Shown: positions 12,374-22,273, counted from the stretch's first letter. The stretch is DNA of 64,000 bases from Asticcacaulis sp. AC460 (GCF_000495795.1 NZ_AWGD01000021.1:186001-250000), one strand, 5' to 3'. Translations and numbers: made by a program. The notes: a model not told the origin generated them from the sequence alone.

Positions 12374-13102
12374 ATGAGTTCGAACACACGAATGTCCAAA
12401 AAATCCACGAATCTTTACCAACAGCTTCAGGACTGGGTCCGCCAGGCCATAGCCAGCGGTGAGTTGGCGCCAACCGCCGCCATCCCGACCGAGCGCGAAC
12501 TGGCCGAAAAATTCGATGTGTCCCGCATCACCGTGCGCAAGGCGCTGGACGGGTTGGTCTATGAAGGCCTGCTGACGCGCCGTCAGGGGGCGGGAACCTT
12601 CGTCGCCACCCGCGTCGAAAAGACCTATTCCAAGATGTCGTCCTTTACCGAGGACATGATCTCGCGCGGACGCGTGCCCAGCAGCAAGTGGCTGTCGCGG
12701 ACCTCGGGCTCGGTCAATCCGGAGGAAGCCCTGACCATGGGCCTGTCGCCCGGCACCCTGGTCTACCGTTTCAACCGCATGCGCTTTGCCGACGGCGTGT
12801 CGATGGGGCTGGACTATGCAACCGTGCCGGGGGATTGCCTGCCCTCGCTGGAAGCCGTCGAGGATTCGCTCTACGACGCGCTCGAAAAGAACGGCACCCG
12901 GCCGGTACGCGCGTTACAGCGCCTGCGCGCGGTGGCCTTCAATGCCGAGCAGGCCAAGCTGCTGGAAATCCCCGAAGGCTCGCCGGGTTTGCTGATCGAA
13001 CGCCGCGGCTTCCTGGCCAACGGCCGGCCGGCCGAATTCACCCAGTCCTATTATCGCGGTGACTCCTATGACCTGATGTCGGAACTGAGCCACAATCCGT
13101 AA
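12374..13102 (+). CDS. GntR/HutC-family transcriptional regulator (paralogue 2)
   Basis: About 242 residues from the ATG at 12374 (a TTG at 12359 and an ATG at 12392 are alternatives). Winged helix with LYQQLQDWVRQAI, FDVSRITVRKALDGLVYEGL and RRQGAGTFVA, then a UTRA domain ending RRGFLANGRPAEFTQSYYRG. The layout, and many segments of the C-terminal half (for example RPVRALQRLRA), closely match the regulator just upstream, so the two look like a tandem duplication with divergence. Lies directly before the plus-strand fucosidase operon, which it may control. Confidence 0.88.
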   Translation: MSSNTRMSKKSTNLYQQLQDWVRQAIASGELAPTAAIPTERELAEKFDVSRITVRKALDGLVYEGLLTRRQGAGTFVATRVEKTYSKMSSFTEDMISRGRVPSSKWLSRTSGSVNPEEALTMGLSPGTLVYRFNRMRFADGVSMGLDYATVPGDCLPSLEAVEDSLYDALEKNGTRPVRALQRLRAVAFNAEQAKLLEIPEGSPGLLIERRGFLANGRPAEFTQSYYRGDSYDLMSELSHNP

Positions 13103-13172
13103 GGTCTGTGCCCTTGAGGTTTTATCAGGAAAACCATTTTTATGGTTGCCAAACGGCGCATTGGCTATAAAG

Positions 13173-13184
13173 TTGTCATGACAA
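13173..13184. promoter_or_regulatory. Perfect palindrome upstream of the GH29-GH85 operon
   Basis: TTGTCATGACAA, a perfect 12-bp palindrome 52-63 bases before the GH29 start. The core TGTCATGAC recurs at 38626-38636 and 38853-38862 on the upstream side of the TonB receptor. A candidate shared operator for the two glycan operons. Confidence 0.45.
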
Positions 13185-13235
13185 ATATAGGCAGCCCAAG
13201 CTGCTGAAAAACGGATGGCAGCAAAGGATCGGCCC

Positions 13236-15317
13236 ATGAGCTTTACCCGGCGACATTTCGTCATCATGGGCGCGAGCGCGGCGACCGTGACAGCGTATCC
13301 GGCCTTTGCGGCTGATGGACCTTCGCCCTATGGCGCGACGCCGTCGCCGCGCCAGGCCGCGTGGCACAGGCTGAAGACCTACGGCTTCGTCCATTTCACC
13401 ATCAACACCTTCACCGACCGGGAATGGGGCTATGGCGACGAGCCCGAAGCCCTGTTCAATCCGACCGATTTCAGCGCACAACAGATAGTCGCCGCGGCCA
13501 AGGCCGGTGGGCTGAAGGCATTGATCCTCACCGCCAAGCATCATGACGGGTTCTGTCTGTGGCCCAGCGCCTATACGGAACATTCGGTCAAGAACAGCCC
13601 CTACAAGGACGGCAAGGGCGACATCGTCCGCGAAATGGCCGACGCCTGCCGCAAGGCGGGCCTGAAGTTCGGGGTCTATCTGTCGCCGTGGGATCGCAAC
13701 CACGCCGAGTACGGCCGGCCGGCCTATGTCCAGTATTATCATAACCAGTTGCAAGAGCTGACCACCCAGTACGGAAAGCTGTTCGAGGTGTGGTTTGACG
13801 GCGCCAATGGTGGCGACGGCTATTACGGCGGGGCGCGCGACACGCGTAAGATCGACGGCCACACCTATTATCAATGGGACACGGTGCGCGCCATCGTGCG
13901 CAAGAACCAGCCGGATACGGTGATGTTCGCCGACGCCGACATGGATGTGCGCTGGGTCGGCAATGAGGACGGGGTCGCCGGCGATCCGTGCTGGCCCACC
14001 GTCGATGCCACGCCCTTCACCCAAGAGAAAGGCAATCGCGGTGTCCGGGGCGGACCGATCTGGAACCCGGCGGAGACCGATGTCTCGATTCGGCCGGGCT
14101 GGTTCTGGCATAGCGATGAGACGCCGCGGTCGCCGGCCAACCTGACGCGGCTGTATTTCGAATCCGTCGGACGTGGTTCAAACCTGCTGCTCAACCTGGC
14201 GCCCAACCGCAGCGGCCGGGTCCCGGCCGAGGATGTGGCCGCACTCAAGGCGTGGAAGGCCCTGCTTGACAAGGGTTTCCGGAAAAACCTGGCGCATGGG
14301 GCGACGGCGCGTGCTTCCAGCAGCTTCGGTCCGGCGTTCCCGGCCGGCAACCTGGTGTCAGAGAAGGCTTTCTGGGCGGCGGCCGAGAGCGATCGTGGCG
14401 GTGCCTGGGTCGAGTTGGAGCTGAAAGGGTCGCGGACGTTCAATGTCATCGCTGTGGCCGAGGACATTACGCGCGGCGTCCGCGTCGACGACTTTGCTGT
14501 CGATATCCAACAGGGCGGTGGCTGGGTTGAGATCGCCCGCCATACCGCCATCGGTCCGCAGCGGCTGATCCGCCTCGATAAGCCGGTGACGACGGAGGGT
14601 GTGCGCCTGCGTATCGTGACCGCCGCTGCTTCTCCGGTACTGAACGGCTTCGGGCTGTTCCGTTTGCCCGACATTGTGGAAGAACCTGCTATCGGCCGTG
14701 ATGCCCAGGGACTGGTGGCTTTGCGCGCGGCGGAAAAGGCGCTGGATATCCGCTATACGCTGGACGGTTCGGAACCTGATGGCGATGCAGCGTTGTATGG
14801 GGCGCCCTTCCCGCTCCCTGACGGCGGTGTCGTCAAGGCGGTTGCCCGCGATACCGGCAATGGTGTGGCAAGCGCCGTGGTGACGCGCGAATTCGATGTC
14901 TCTCCCGTGCGCTGGACTGTGGTCTCGGCCACCGGCGATGCGCCACAGGCCCTGCTGACCGGTGGCACCTTTACCGGCAAGCCCAATGAGCCTGTCGAGG
15001 TCGTCCTGGACCTGGGGCAGAGTTATGAGTTGAAGGGGTTCCGCCTGACGCCGTCGCAGAACCGGTCGTTGAGTGTCGAGGCCATAGCCAAGGTTGGGCC
15101 GCCAGCTGGCTACGAGGCCTGGGTCAGCGGCGATGGCCAGGGTTGGGGCACTTCGGTGGCCACGGGCGAGTTCTCCAACATCGCCGCCAGCCGGGCGGAA
15201 CAGAAGATCCGTTTCGCGCAACCGCACGCCGGGCGTTATCTGCGCCTGCGCTTCCCCCGTGCCGTCCAGGACAAGCCGATCATCGTTATCGGCGCCCTTG
15301 GTATCCTCACGCGCTAG
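13236..15317 (+). CDS. GH29 alpha-L-fucosidase (GH29-B-like) with carbohydrate-binding modules
   Basis: About 693 residues. A twin-arginine signal (SFTRRHFVIMG) is followed by the catalytic barrel with HFTINTFTDREWGYGDE and AKHHDGFCLWPS. The nucleophile Asp is in FEVWFDGANGG (about residue 188). The HFTINTFTDREWG form is typical of GH29-B enzymes, which act on alpha-1,3/1,4-fucose next to GlcNAc. After the barrel come an F5/8C-like domain (about 350-480), a chitobiase-type segment (IRYTLDGSEPDGDAALYG) and a second F5/8C-like domain. The start at 13236 has AAGGA at good spacing; a Met at 13215 is upstream. First gene of a three-gene operon. A role on core alpha-1,3-fucose or Lewis-a fucose is inferred. 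Confidence 0.9.
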   Translation: MSFTRRHFVIMGASAATVTAYPAFAADGPSPYGATPSPRQAAWHRLKTYGFVHFTINTFTDREWGYGDEPEALFNPTDFSAQQIVAAAKAGGLKALILTAKHHDGFCLWPSAYTEHSVKNSPYKDGKGDIVREMADACRKAGLKFGVYLSPWDRNHAEYGRPAYVQYYHNQLQELTTQYGKLFEVWFDGANGGDGYYGGARDTRKIDGHTYYQWDTVRAIVRKNQPDTVMFADADMDVRWVGNEDGVAGDPCWPTVDATPFTQEKGNRGVRGGPIWNPAETDVSIRPGWFWHSDETPRSPANLTRLYFESVGRGSNLLLNLAPNRSGRVPAEDVAALKAWKALLDKGFRKNLAHGATARASSSFGPAFPAGNLVSEKAFWAAAESDRGGAWVELELKGSRTFNVIAVAEDITRGVRVDDFAVDIQQGGGWVEIARHTAIGPQRLIRLDKPVTTEGVRLRIVTAAASPVLNGFGLFRLPDIVEEPAIGRDAQGLVALRAAEKALDIRYTLDGSEPDGDAALYGAPFPLPDGGVVKAVARDTGNGVASAVVTREFDVSPVRWTVVSATGDAPQALLTGGTFTGKPNEPVEVVLDLGQSYELKGFRLTPSQNRSLSVEAIAKVGPPAGYEAWVSGDGQGWGTSVATGEFSNIAASRAEQKIRFAQPHAGRYLRLRFPRAVQDKPIIVIGALGILTR

Positions 15318-15325
15318 GATTTTTC

Positions 15326-17473
15326 ATGCACAGCCGCCGTACCTTTCTCGCCCTGACCGCCTCGGCCTCGCTCCTGCCGTGGTCGACTTTGCGTGCCGCC
15401 GATGCCCCGGCCGGGCTGGCGCCGAAATACCCCCTGTCCGGTCCGGAAGACGCCTGGCTGGCGTTCAAGGCCTATGATCCCGCGACCGATCCGGATGCGG
15501 CACATTTCCGCTCGCGCGTCGCCCGGGCCGAGCGCATCGCGCCGTTTGCCCCTACCCAGGCCCATCCGGCGCTGAATCCCGCGGTGCCGGGCGCCACATT
15601 GCTGGCGGCCTATCTGACCCTGAGCGACACCGATATCGACCTGAACCGCACGCGCTATGCCGTCGGCAGCCCGCACTGGGTCCATGTCGAACGGTCCTGG
15701 CAATTCCAGGATATAGCGGTCGGATGGAATACAACCGGCCTGGTGCCCAATCCGTCGCTGGTCGACGCTGCCCATCGCAACGGCGCCTTGTGCCTGGGGA
15801 CCATGTTCCAGCCCGATCCGCGCTTCTTCGATGGCACGGATCTGCCGCGGCCGCAGGTTGCCGCCAAGCTGGTCGGATTGGCGCAGTATTTCGGCTTCGA
15901 CGGCTATTTCGTCAATTTCGAAAGCTATACGGATGAGGACGCCCGCGCCGTCCAGGACCTGATCGCCGACATGCAGGCGGCTGCGAAAGCGGCCGGGCTG
16001 AGCGACTTCCATATCCAGTATTATAACGGCCATACCGGCGCCGACGCTGTCTGGCCGGGTTCACCGCATGTCGACGGCACGCCGCGCGGTCGGGCCGAGG
16101 CAAGGTCGGATTCGATGATGCTCGACCAGGGCTGGAGCAATTATGGCCTGACGCGCGGTTGCTGTTCCGGGCGGCCTTTGAAGGCGGTGCCGACGCTGGG
16201 GCAGATCGCGGGCAGCTATGATCCGCTGGATGTCTATTACGGCTTTCAGCTGTATCCGGGGCCGGGCTATTTCGGCCTGATGGCGCCGACCGTCATTCAA
16301 CCCAACGGTGGCAAGGCGCTGGGCGGTTTGCAGATCTACAGCGTCGAGGATGGCCTCCGGAAGATGCGCCGCGCCCGGCTGGATGCGTTGCGTGCCTTGC
16401 CGCAGCCGACCGAGGTCGAGCGCGCCGAGATCGCGGCCTTTACCGCGCCAGCGTCGCGCCGCAACGCCTGGTACAACCTGTATCGCCGTTTTTGGGCCGG
16501 CCAGAGCGGCAATCCGGCCATGGATAATGCGCCGACGCCGGAACAACAGGCCATCTATGGCCCGGCAGATGTGCGCAAGATCTATACCGACTATCAGGCG
16601 CCGGGTCAGGCCAGCGACCAGATCCGCCTGCCCGTCACCTACGGCGTCGCCAACTTCATCGCCGAGCGTTCGGTGATCGGCGCCCTGCCCTTTGTCAGTC
16701 ATTTCAACACCGGCGACGGCGACCGCTTCTTTGTCGGCGGCGAACGCGTGGCCGAGACGCCGTGGTACAATATGGGCATCCAGGACGTCCTGCCGACCTG
16801 GACGTGGTGGACCCGATCGCTGGATGGCGGCGCCGTGCTGGAGGTCGATTACGACTATGTCGACGCCTATGATGGTGGGGCGTCGTTGCGCATCTCGGGT
16901 GCCGGCAGCGCCACCGAGGTCAAGCTGTACAAGACGCAGATCGCGATTGACGGTGAGACCACAATTGGGCTGGCCTATAAGGGCGCCGGGCTCGAGGTCG
17001 GCCTGGTCTTCGAAGACGCGCCGGACACAACCGAGTGGCTGAAGGTCGGCAAGGGCAAGGCGGTCAATGGCTGGCGGCAGTGGCGGCAGAGCCTTAAGGG
17101 CTATGAAGGGCGTGTTCTGGCGGCGGTATCGCTCGGCGCGTCGGGACCCGCCAGTATCGGTGAGTTCGCCCTGACTTCGGAAGCCACGGCTGTAGCCAAA
17201 CCGGAAGGCTTTGCGGTAACGGCCAGCCAGATTGACGCCAGCGGAAAGTCGGCCGACCTGCGCCTCAACTGGACCTTCGATCCCTCGGTGCGGCACTACG
17301 ACCTGTTCGCCGTTAACGGCAAGGCGCGAACCTGGCTGGGCAGGATCGTTAATGACGCCTATTTCGTCAAGGGCCTGGCGCGGACGGATGGGTCCACGGT
17401 CCTGCAATTGGTACCTTATGGCCGCGACGGTCGGCCGGGTGAAGCGGCGACCACGACATTTGACTGGGGCTAA
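15326..17473 (+). CDS. GH85 endo-beta-N-acetylglucosaminidase (ENGase)
   Basis: About 715 residues with a twin-arginine-type signal (HSRRTFLALTASASLLPW). GH85 enzymes cut between the two GlcNAc residues of the N-glycan core by substrate-assisted catalysis. The barrel contains FGFDGYFVNFES, where N197 and E199 match the catalytic Asn-x-Glu pair of the family. Further family marks are LCLGTMFQPD, IQYYNGH and, C-terminal, SHFNTGDGDRFFVGG and QDVLPTWTWW. A galactose-binding-like region and an Fn3-like end follow. It begins 8 bases after the fucosidase stop and ends 4 bases before the halogenase start, so the three genes are one operon. A much longer open frame upstream is not coding. Confidence 0.9.
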   Translation: MHSRRTFLALTASASLLPWSTLRAADAPAGLAPKYPLSGPEDAWLAFKAYDPATDPDAAHFRSRVARAERIAPFAPTQAHPALNPAVPGATLLAAYLTLSDTDIDLNRTRYAVGSPHWVHVERSWQFQDIAVGWNTTGLVPNPSLVDAAHRNGALCLGTMFQPDPRFFDGTDLPRPQVAAKLVGLAQYFGFDGYFVNFESYTDEDARAVQDLIADMQAAAKAAGLSDFHIQYYNGHTGADAVWPGSPHVDGTPRGRAEARSDSMMLDQGWSNYGLTRGCCSGRPLKAVPTLGQIAGSYDPLDVYYGFQLYPGPGYFGLMAPTVIQPNGGKALGGLQIYSVEDGLRKMRRARLDALRALPQPTEVERAEIAAFTAPASRRNAWYNLYRRFWAGQSGNPAMDNAPTPEQQAIYGPADVRKIYTDYQAPGQASDQIRLPVTYGVANFIAERSVIGALPFVSHFNTGDGDRFFVGGERVAETPWYNMGIQDVLPTWTWWTRSLDGGAVLEVDYDYVDAYDGGASLRISGAGSATEVKLYKTQIAIDGETTIGLAYKGAGLEVGLVFEDAPDTTEWLKVGKGKAVNGWRQWRQSLKGYEGRVLAAVSLGASGPASIGEFALTSEATAVAKPEGFAVTASQIDASGKSADLRLNWTFDPSVRHYDLFAVNGKARTWLGRIVNDAYFVKGLARTDGSTVLQLVPYGRDGRPGEAATTTFDWG

Positions 17474-17477
17474 ACCT

Positions 17478-18971
17478 ATGGACACAGCGAAGCGCCGCCA
17501 GGTGGTGATCGTCGGCGGCGGGACCGCCGGATGGATGTCGGCGGCGCTGCTGGCCAAGATCACCCAGGGCCGGCTGGGCGACATCACCCTGGTCGAATCC
17601 GAGGAGATCGGCACGATCGGCGTCGGCGAAGCGACCATCCCGGCCATCAAACGCTTCAACCGCCTTCTGGACGTCCAGGAGCGCGATTTCGTCCGCCAGA
17701 CCCAAGCCAGCTTCAAGCTGGGGATCGAATTTGTCGACTGGGGCAAGCTGGGTGCGCGCTATTTCCACCCCTTCGGGCCCATCGGCAATCCGATCGGCCG
17801 CACCGATTTTCACCACTTCCTGACGCGGCGACGGCTGGCCGGCGAGGTCGAGGACTTCGAGACCTATTCGCTGAACTGCGTGGCGGCGAAACAGAACCGC
17901 TTCGTGGTGGCGCCGCAGGACGACTCGCTGCTGTCGACCTTGGCCTATGCCTACCATTTCGACGCCAGCCTCTATGCGGCCTACCTGCGCCGTTATGCCG
18001 AAGCCAAGGGCGTGCAGCGTGTCGAGGGCCGGATCAAACATGTGGCCCAAAACAGCGAGACGGGCTTTATCGAAACCCTGACCCTGGACAGCGGCCAGAC
18101 GATCGCCGGTGATTTCTTCATCGACTGTTCGGGCCTGTCAGGCCTGCTGATCGAGAAGACCCTGCATAGTGGGTTTGAAGACTGGAGCGCGCTTCTGCCG
18201 TGCAACAGCGCCGCCTTTGTGCCCAGCGAAAAGACCGATCCGATCACGCCCTATACGCGGTCGACGGCGCGGACGGCCGGGTGGCAGTGGCGCATTCCGC
18301 TACAGCACCGCACGGGTAACGGCCATGTCTTCTGTTCCGACTTCATGAACGATGACGAGGCGGCGGCGACCTTGTTGCGACATTTGGACGGCAAGGCCCT
18401 GGCCGATCCGAAGTTCGTCCGGTTCAAAACCGGGCGGCGCAAACTGAGCTGGAACCGCAATGTCGTGGCCATTGGTCTGTCCGGCGGTTTTCTCGAGCCG
18501 CTGGAATCGACCAGCATCCACCTGATCCAGTCGGGCCTGGTCAAACTGCTCGATTTCTGGCCGGGCGAGACCATCGATCCCCTGCTGGCCGAGCAGTACA
18601 ACCGCGCCATGGCCAACCAGTACAACTGGATCCGCGACTTTATCATCCTGCATTACAAGGCGAGCCAGCGCGACGATTCCGAGTTCTGGCGCTATTGCCG
18701 CGACATGGCGGTGCCCGACAGCCTCACCTATCGCCTCGACCATTTCCGCTCGTCGTCGCGGATCGTGCTGACGCCGGGCGAGCTGTTCCAGCCGCCCAGT
18801 TGGCTGGCGGTCATGCTGGGGCAGCATATCGAGCCTGAGGGTTATGATCCGCTGGCCGATATAGCCGACGCCGAAAAGGTGGCGATGCAGTTCAACCGCA
18901 TCCGCACCGCCGTCAGCCAGGTGGCCCAGACCATCCCGTCGCATCAGGCGTATCTGGATAGTTTGGGTTAG
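17478..18971 (+). CDS. Flavin-dependent tryptophan-halogenase family protein
   Basis: 497 residues. The FAD-binding GxGxxG is in VVIVGGGTAGWMSA. The halogenase motif WQWRIP (269-274) is intact, the Lys of ASFKLGIEF (K80) matches the catalytic lysine of PrnA/RebH, and E343-S344 in EPLESTSIHLI match the active-site Glu-Ser. It therefore looks enzymatically competent. Family members occur near TonB receptors in carbohydrate loci of Xanthomonas and Caulobacterales, with natural substrates unknown. No export signal is seen. Third gene of the GH29-GH85 operon; its stop overlaps the stop of the convergent asparaginase gene. Confidence 0.9.
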   Translation: MDTAKRRQVVIVGGGTAGWMSAALLAKITQGRLGDITLVESEEIGTIGVGEATIPAIKRFNRLLDVQERDFVRQTQASFKLGIEFVDWGKLGARYFHPFGPIGNPIGRTDFHHFLTRRRLAGEVEDFETYSLNCVAAKQNRFVVAPQDDSLLSTLAYAYHFDASLYAAYLRRYAEAKGVQRVEGRIKHVAQNSETGFIETLTLDSGQTIAGDFFIDCSGLSGLLIEKTLHSGFEDWSALLPCNSAAFVPSEKTDPITPYTRSTARTAGWQWRIPLQHRTGNGHVFCSDFMNDDEAAATLLRHLDGKALADPKFVRFKTGRRKLSWNRNVVAIGLSGGFLEPLESTSIHLIQSGLVKLLDFWPGETIDPLLAEQYNRAMANQYNWIRDFIILHYKASQRDDSEFWRYCRDMAVPDSLTYRLDHFRSSSRIVLTPGELFQPPSWLAVMLGQHIEPEGYDPLADIADAEKVAMQFNRIRTAVSQVAQTIPSHQAYLDSLG

Positions 18972-19975
18972 GAAAACACGCTCTTCGACGCCACAACGCG
19001 GTCGGTTTGGGTGCCGTCGCACTGGGCGTAGACAAAGCCCGTCTGGATGGCGAAGGCGCCGACATCGCCCTTGGTGTTCAGCGCCAGGAACCCGACCTGC
19101 AAGGTTTTCGCGGCCTCAGGACGGCGGAGGACGATGCGCATCACCGCCTCCTCGCAGGCCTGTTGCGGCGAGCGGCCCTGGCGCATCAGCTCGACCACCA
19201 GGAAGCTGCCGGCATTGCGGATGACCTCTTCGCCGACTCCCGTCGAGGTCGCCGCACCGACCTCGCCGTCGACATAGAGGCCGGCGCCGACGATCGGGCT
19301 GTCGCCGACCCGGCCACGCAGCTTCCAGGCCATACCGCTGGTCGTGCAGGCGCCCGACAGACGGCCCTGCTGGTCCAGGGCCAGGATGCCCAGGGTGTCG
19401 TGGTTGTGCTTGTCGCCCGGCACGATGCTGCCCGGGGCGTGACCATAGGTCGACACCTCGCTATTGGCGACAGGCTCGTACTTGGCCGTCTTCAGCCAGT
19501 CCTTCCAGGCGGCTTCCGATTCCGGCGTCAGGAGCTCTTCGGGTTTGAAGCCCTGTTCGATGGCAAATTGCAAGGCACCGGCGCCGACCAGCAGGACGTG
19601 CGGGGTCTTTTCCATGACCAGGCGCGCCACCGAGATCGGGTGTTCGATATGCTCCAGCGCCGCCACAGCGCCGCAGCGCCATTTCTCGTCCATGATGCTG
19701 GCATCCAGCGAAACATGGCCGTCGCGGTCGGGATAGCCGGCGCGGCCGACGCTGTGGTTTTTCACGTCGACCTCGGGGATGCGCGCGCCGGCCTCGACGG
19801 CGTCCAGGGCGTAGCCGCCGCCCTTTATCACGTCCCAGGCGGCCTGGTTGGCGGCCACGCCGAAGTCCCAGGTCGAGACCACAACAGGCTTTGCCGTCGC
19901 TGCATGGGCTCCAGTGGCGCCGGCCAGGCCAGCCAGGGCCAGGGTGGTTTTGAACAGGTCGCGGCGGTGGGGCAT
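18968..19975 (-). CDS. N4-(beta-N-acetylglucosaminyl)-L-asparaginase (aspartylglucosaminidase)
   Basis: 335-residue Ntn-hydrolase precursor that self-cleaves and hydrolyses the GlcNAc-Asn amide of N-glycoproteins. The cleavage and nucleophile motif HNHDTLGILALD is present with Thr194 at the scissile position; SVGRAGYPDRDG, SLDASIMD and GRVGDSPIVGAGLYVD are family marks for substrate binding. A twin-arginine signal (HRRDLFKTTLALAG) predicts a periplasmic enzyme. Last gene of the long minus-strand glycan series, 12 bases after the GH92 stop. It would finish the Asn-linked GlcNAc left by the endoglycosidase or the exo-enzymes. Confidence 0.92.
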   Translation of the reverse strand: MPHRRDLFKTTLALAGLAGATGAHAATAKPVVVSTWDFGVAANQAAWDVIKGGGYALDAVEAGARIPEVDVKNHSVGRAGYPDRDGHVSLDASIMDEKWRCGAVAALEHIEHPISVARLVMEKTPHVLLVGAGALQFAIEQGFKPEELLTPESEAAWKDWLKTAKYEPVANSEVSTYGHAPGSIVPGDKHNHDTLGILALDQQGRLSGACTTSGMAWKLRGRVGDSPIVGAGLYVDGEVGAATSTGVGEEVIRNAGSFLVVELMRQGRSPQQACEEAVMRIVLRRPEAAKTLQVGFLALNTKGDVGAFAIQTGFVYAQCDGTQTDRVVASKSVFS

Positions 19976-19987
19976 GGCGTCAGTCTC

Positions 19988-22273
19988 TCAGGTAAAGGAG
20001 GGCGGCCGGTCGGCCATGGCGGAACCGAAGGCGCTGTTGGGTTCGGGTCCCATATCGAAGCTCAGGGTACCGCCGCGGATCAGGTCGGCATGACGGATCC
20101 AGCTCTTGCGATAAGGTTTGCCATTCCAGCGCACCGATTGCACGTAGATGTTGGCGGGGCTGTTGTTCGGGGCTTCGATAACCAGGCGGCGGCCGGGCGC
20201 AACCGCGAGCTCGGCTCGGCGGACCAGGGGCGAGCCGAAGACATAGACGGCGCTGACCGGATCGACCGGGTACAGGCCCAGCGCGCTCATCAGATACCAG
20301 GCGCTCATGGCGCCACAGTCCTCATTGCCTTCCAGACCGTCGGGCGCGGCCCGATACATCGTGGTCATGATCTGCCGGACACGCTGCTGGGTTTTCCAGG
20401 GCGATCCGGTATAGGCATAAAGATAGGCGACGTGGTGGCTGGGTTCGTTGCCGTGGGCGTACTGGCCGACCAGACCGCTGATGTCGGCCAGGCTGGCCTC
20501 GGCGGCGTTTGGCGCTTCGGTGAACAGGGCGTCGAGCTTGGCTTCGAAGGCCGAGAGACCGCCGAACAGCTTGGCGTAGCCGTAGATGTCGTGCTGGTTC
20601 AGGAAAGTCGCCTGCCAGCCATTGGTTTCGGTGTAGTCGCGCCATTTCGCCTGGTCGTGGCCGAGGGAATGCGGGTTGTAGGGTGTGACCCATTGGCCAT
20701 CGGCGCGTTTGCCGCGCATGAAACCGATGTGGGGATCGAAAAGGTGGCGGTAATTGCCGGCGCGATGTTTGAGCGCGTCCGCCGCCGCGGTTTCGTCGAC
20801 ATGGGCGGCCAGTTTCGAGGTGCACCAGTCGCTGTAGGCATATTCCAGTGTGCGGGATACGCTTTCATCGACCTGGTCGGCGGGGATGTAGCCCTTTTCG
20901 CGGTAGAGACCCAAGCCGTGAAGGTCGTCGGTGAAGGCGCGTTTGGCCAGGACTTCGTAGCCGGCGTGATAGTCGATGCCGGGGATGTTTTTGGCGGCAG
21001 CTTCGGCCAGGACCGAAGCGCAGTGATAGCCGATCATGGTGTCGGTCTCGCGCCCCTGTAGCGGCCAGATCGGCACGCCGTCGGGGCTTTGCTGGCCCAT
21101 GCGGACCAGGCCGCCGACCATGCCAGGCAGGCGTTCCGCCTGGGTTAAGGTGAAGAAAGGATGCAGGACGCGATAGGTGTCCCACAGGCTGTAGGTCGAA
21201 TAGCTGACCTCGCCCGGCTTCAGGGTGTGAATCTCATTGTCCATGCCGCGATAACGGCCGTCGACATCCTGAAAAATCGTCGGCGCCAGCAGAGCGTGGT
21301 AGTGCGCCGTGTGGAAGATGCGTTTGTCAGTCTCGCTGGCCAGGTCGACGCGGACCCGCGACAGTTCGCTGTCCCAGGCAGCGCGGGCCGTGGCGCGTAC
21401 ACGCTCAAAGTCGAAATCCGGTAGTTCGGTGTCGAGGTTCTTCAGGGCGCCGGCGATATCGACGGCGGAAATCCCGACCTTGACCAGCAGCGGCGCGGCG
21501 CCGGCATCGGGGAAATGCAGGGCCGCCTTGAGGTTGGTGCCGGTCAGGTCAGTGGCATCGGCGCGTTTGTCATTGCTGTAGAGGTCGGCGCGGGCAAAGG
21601 GCCGCGACAGTTTCAGCGCGAAGAATATCCACCGGCCCTTGGCCCACTGGAAAACCTGGCGGCCGCCGACGACTGTGTCGTTGCCGATCAGTTTCAGCGA
21701 GACATGGTCGAGAATAAGATCCTTATCGCCCCACCATTTGATCGCGCCGTGGGCGAGGTCGAGCAGGATATGACCGCCCTCGCCGGCCGGAAAGGTATAG
21801 CGGTGCAGGCCAACCCGGGTTGTGGCGGTCAGTTCTGCGCGCACACGGCTATCGGTCAGGTCGACGGCGTAATAGCCGGGCGAAGCGGTTTCGCTGGCGC
21901 GGTCGTATCGCGAGCGGTAGCCGGCATCGGGATTGTCGAGCGGTCCGGGCGTAAGCTTGACCTCGCCGGTCGCCGGCACTAGCAAGATGTCCAGCATATC
22001 GGGGCAGCCGGTGCCGCTCAGGTGGGTATGCGAAAACCCCATGATCGAGCCGTCCGACTGGTGGTAGCCCGAGCACGAATCCCAGCGCTTATTGCTGGTA
22101 TCCGGGGATAGTTGCACCATGCCGAACGGGACGGTCGCACCGGGATAGAGGTGGCCGTGGCCGCCGGTGCCGATAAAGGGATCGACATGATCACTGGGCG
22201 ACGCCGCCATCGCGGTAGCCGGTGTCATGGCTATGGCGGCGGTGCCCGCCAGGAGGTGTCGGCGCGAGATCAT
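19988..22273 (-). CDS. GH92 alpha-mannosidase
   Basis: 761 residues with a twin-arginine signal ([15 protein letters not shown]). GH92 enzymes are calcium-dependent exo-alpha-mannosidases (alpha-1,2/1,3 and others). Visible family marks are [20 protein letters not shown] near the start, [12 protein letters not shown], and [18 protein letters not shown] (649-666), which carries the acidic catalytic-base region. The start at 22273 overlaps the GH125 stop (ATGA). In the Xanthomonas N-glycan pathway a GH92 enzyme removes alpha-1,3-mannose first; the same role here is inferred. Confidence 0.94.
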   Translation of the reverse strand: MISRRHLLAGTAAIAMTPATAMAASPSDHVDPFIGTGGHGHLYPGATVPFGMVQLSPDTSNKRWDSCSGYHQSDGSIMGFSHTHLSGTGCPDMLDILLVPATGEVKLTPGPLDNPDAGYRSRYDRASETASPGYYAVDLTDSRVRAELTATTRVGLHRYTFPAGEGGHILLDLAHGAIKWWGDKDLILDHVSLKLIGNDTVVGGRQVFQWAKGRWIFFALKLSRPFARADLYSNDKRADATDLTGTNLKAALHFPDAGAAPLLVKVGISAVDIAGALKNLDTELPDFDFERVRATARAAWDSELSRVRVDLASETDKRIFHTAHYHALLAPTIFQDVDGRYRGMDNEIHTLKPGEVSYSTYSLWDTYRVLHPFFTLTQAERLPGMVGGLVRMGQQSPDGVPIWPLQGRETDTMIGYHCASVLAEAAAKNIPGIDYHAGYEVLAKRAFTDDLHGLGLYREKGYIPADQVDESVSRTLEYAYSDWCTSKLAAHVDETAAADALKHRAGNYRHLFDPHIGFMRGKRADGQWVTPYNPHSLGHDQAKWRDYTETNGWQATFLNQHDIYGYAKLFGGLSAFEAKLDALFTEAPNAAEASLADISGLVGQYAHGNEPSHHVAYLYAYTGSPWKTQQRVRQIMTTMYRAAPDGLEGNEDCGAMSAWYLMSALGLYPVDPVSAVYVFGSPLVRRAELAVAPGRRLVIEAPNNSPANIYVQSVRWNGKPYRKSWIRHADLIRGGTLSFDMGPEPNSAFGSAMADRPPSFT

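Noticed and set aside
15143-15325. Upstream extension of the GH85 gene
   Set aside because: Overlaps the fucosidase in another frame; the Tat-type signal begins at 15326.
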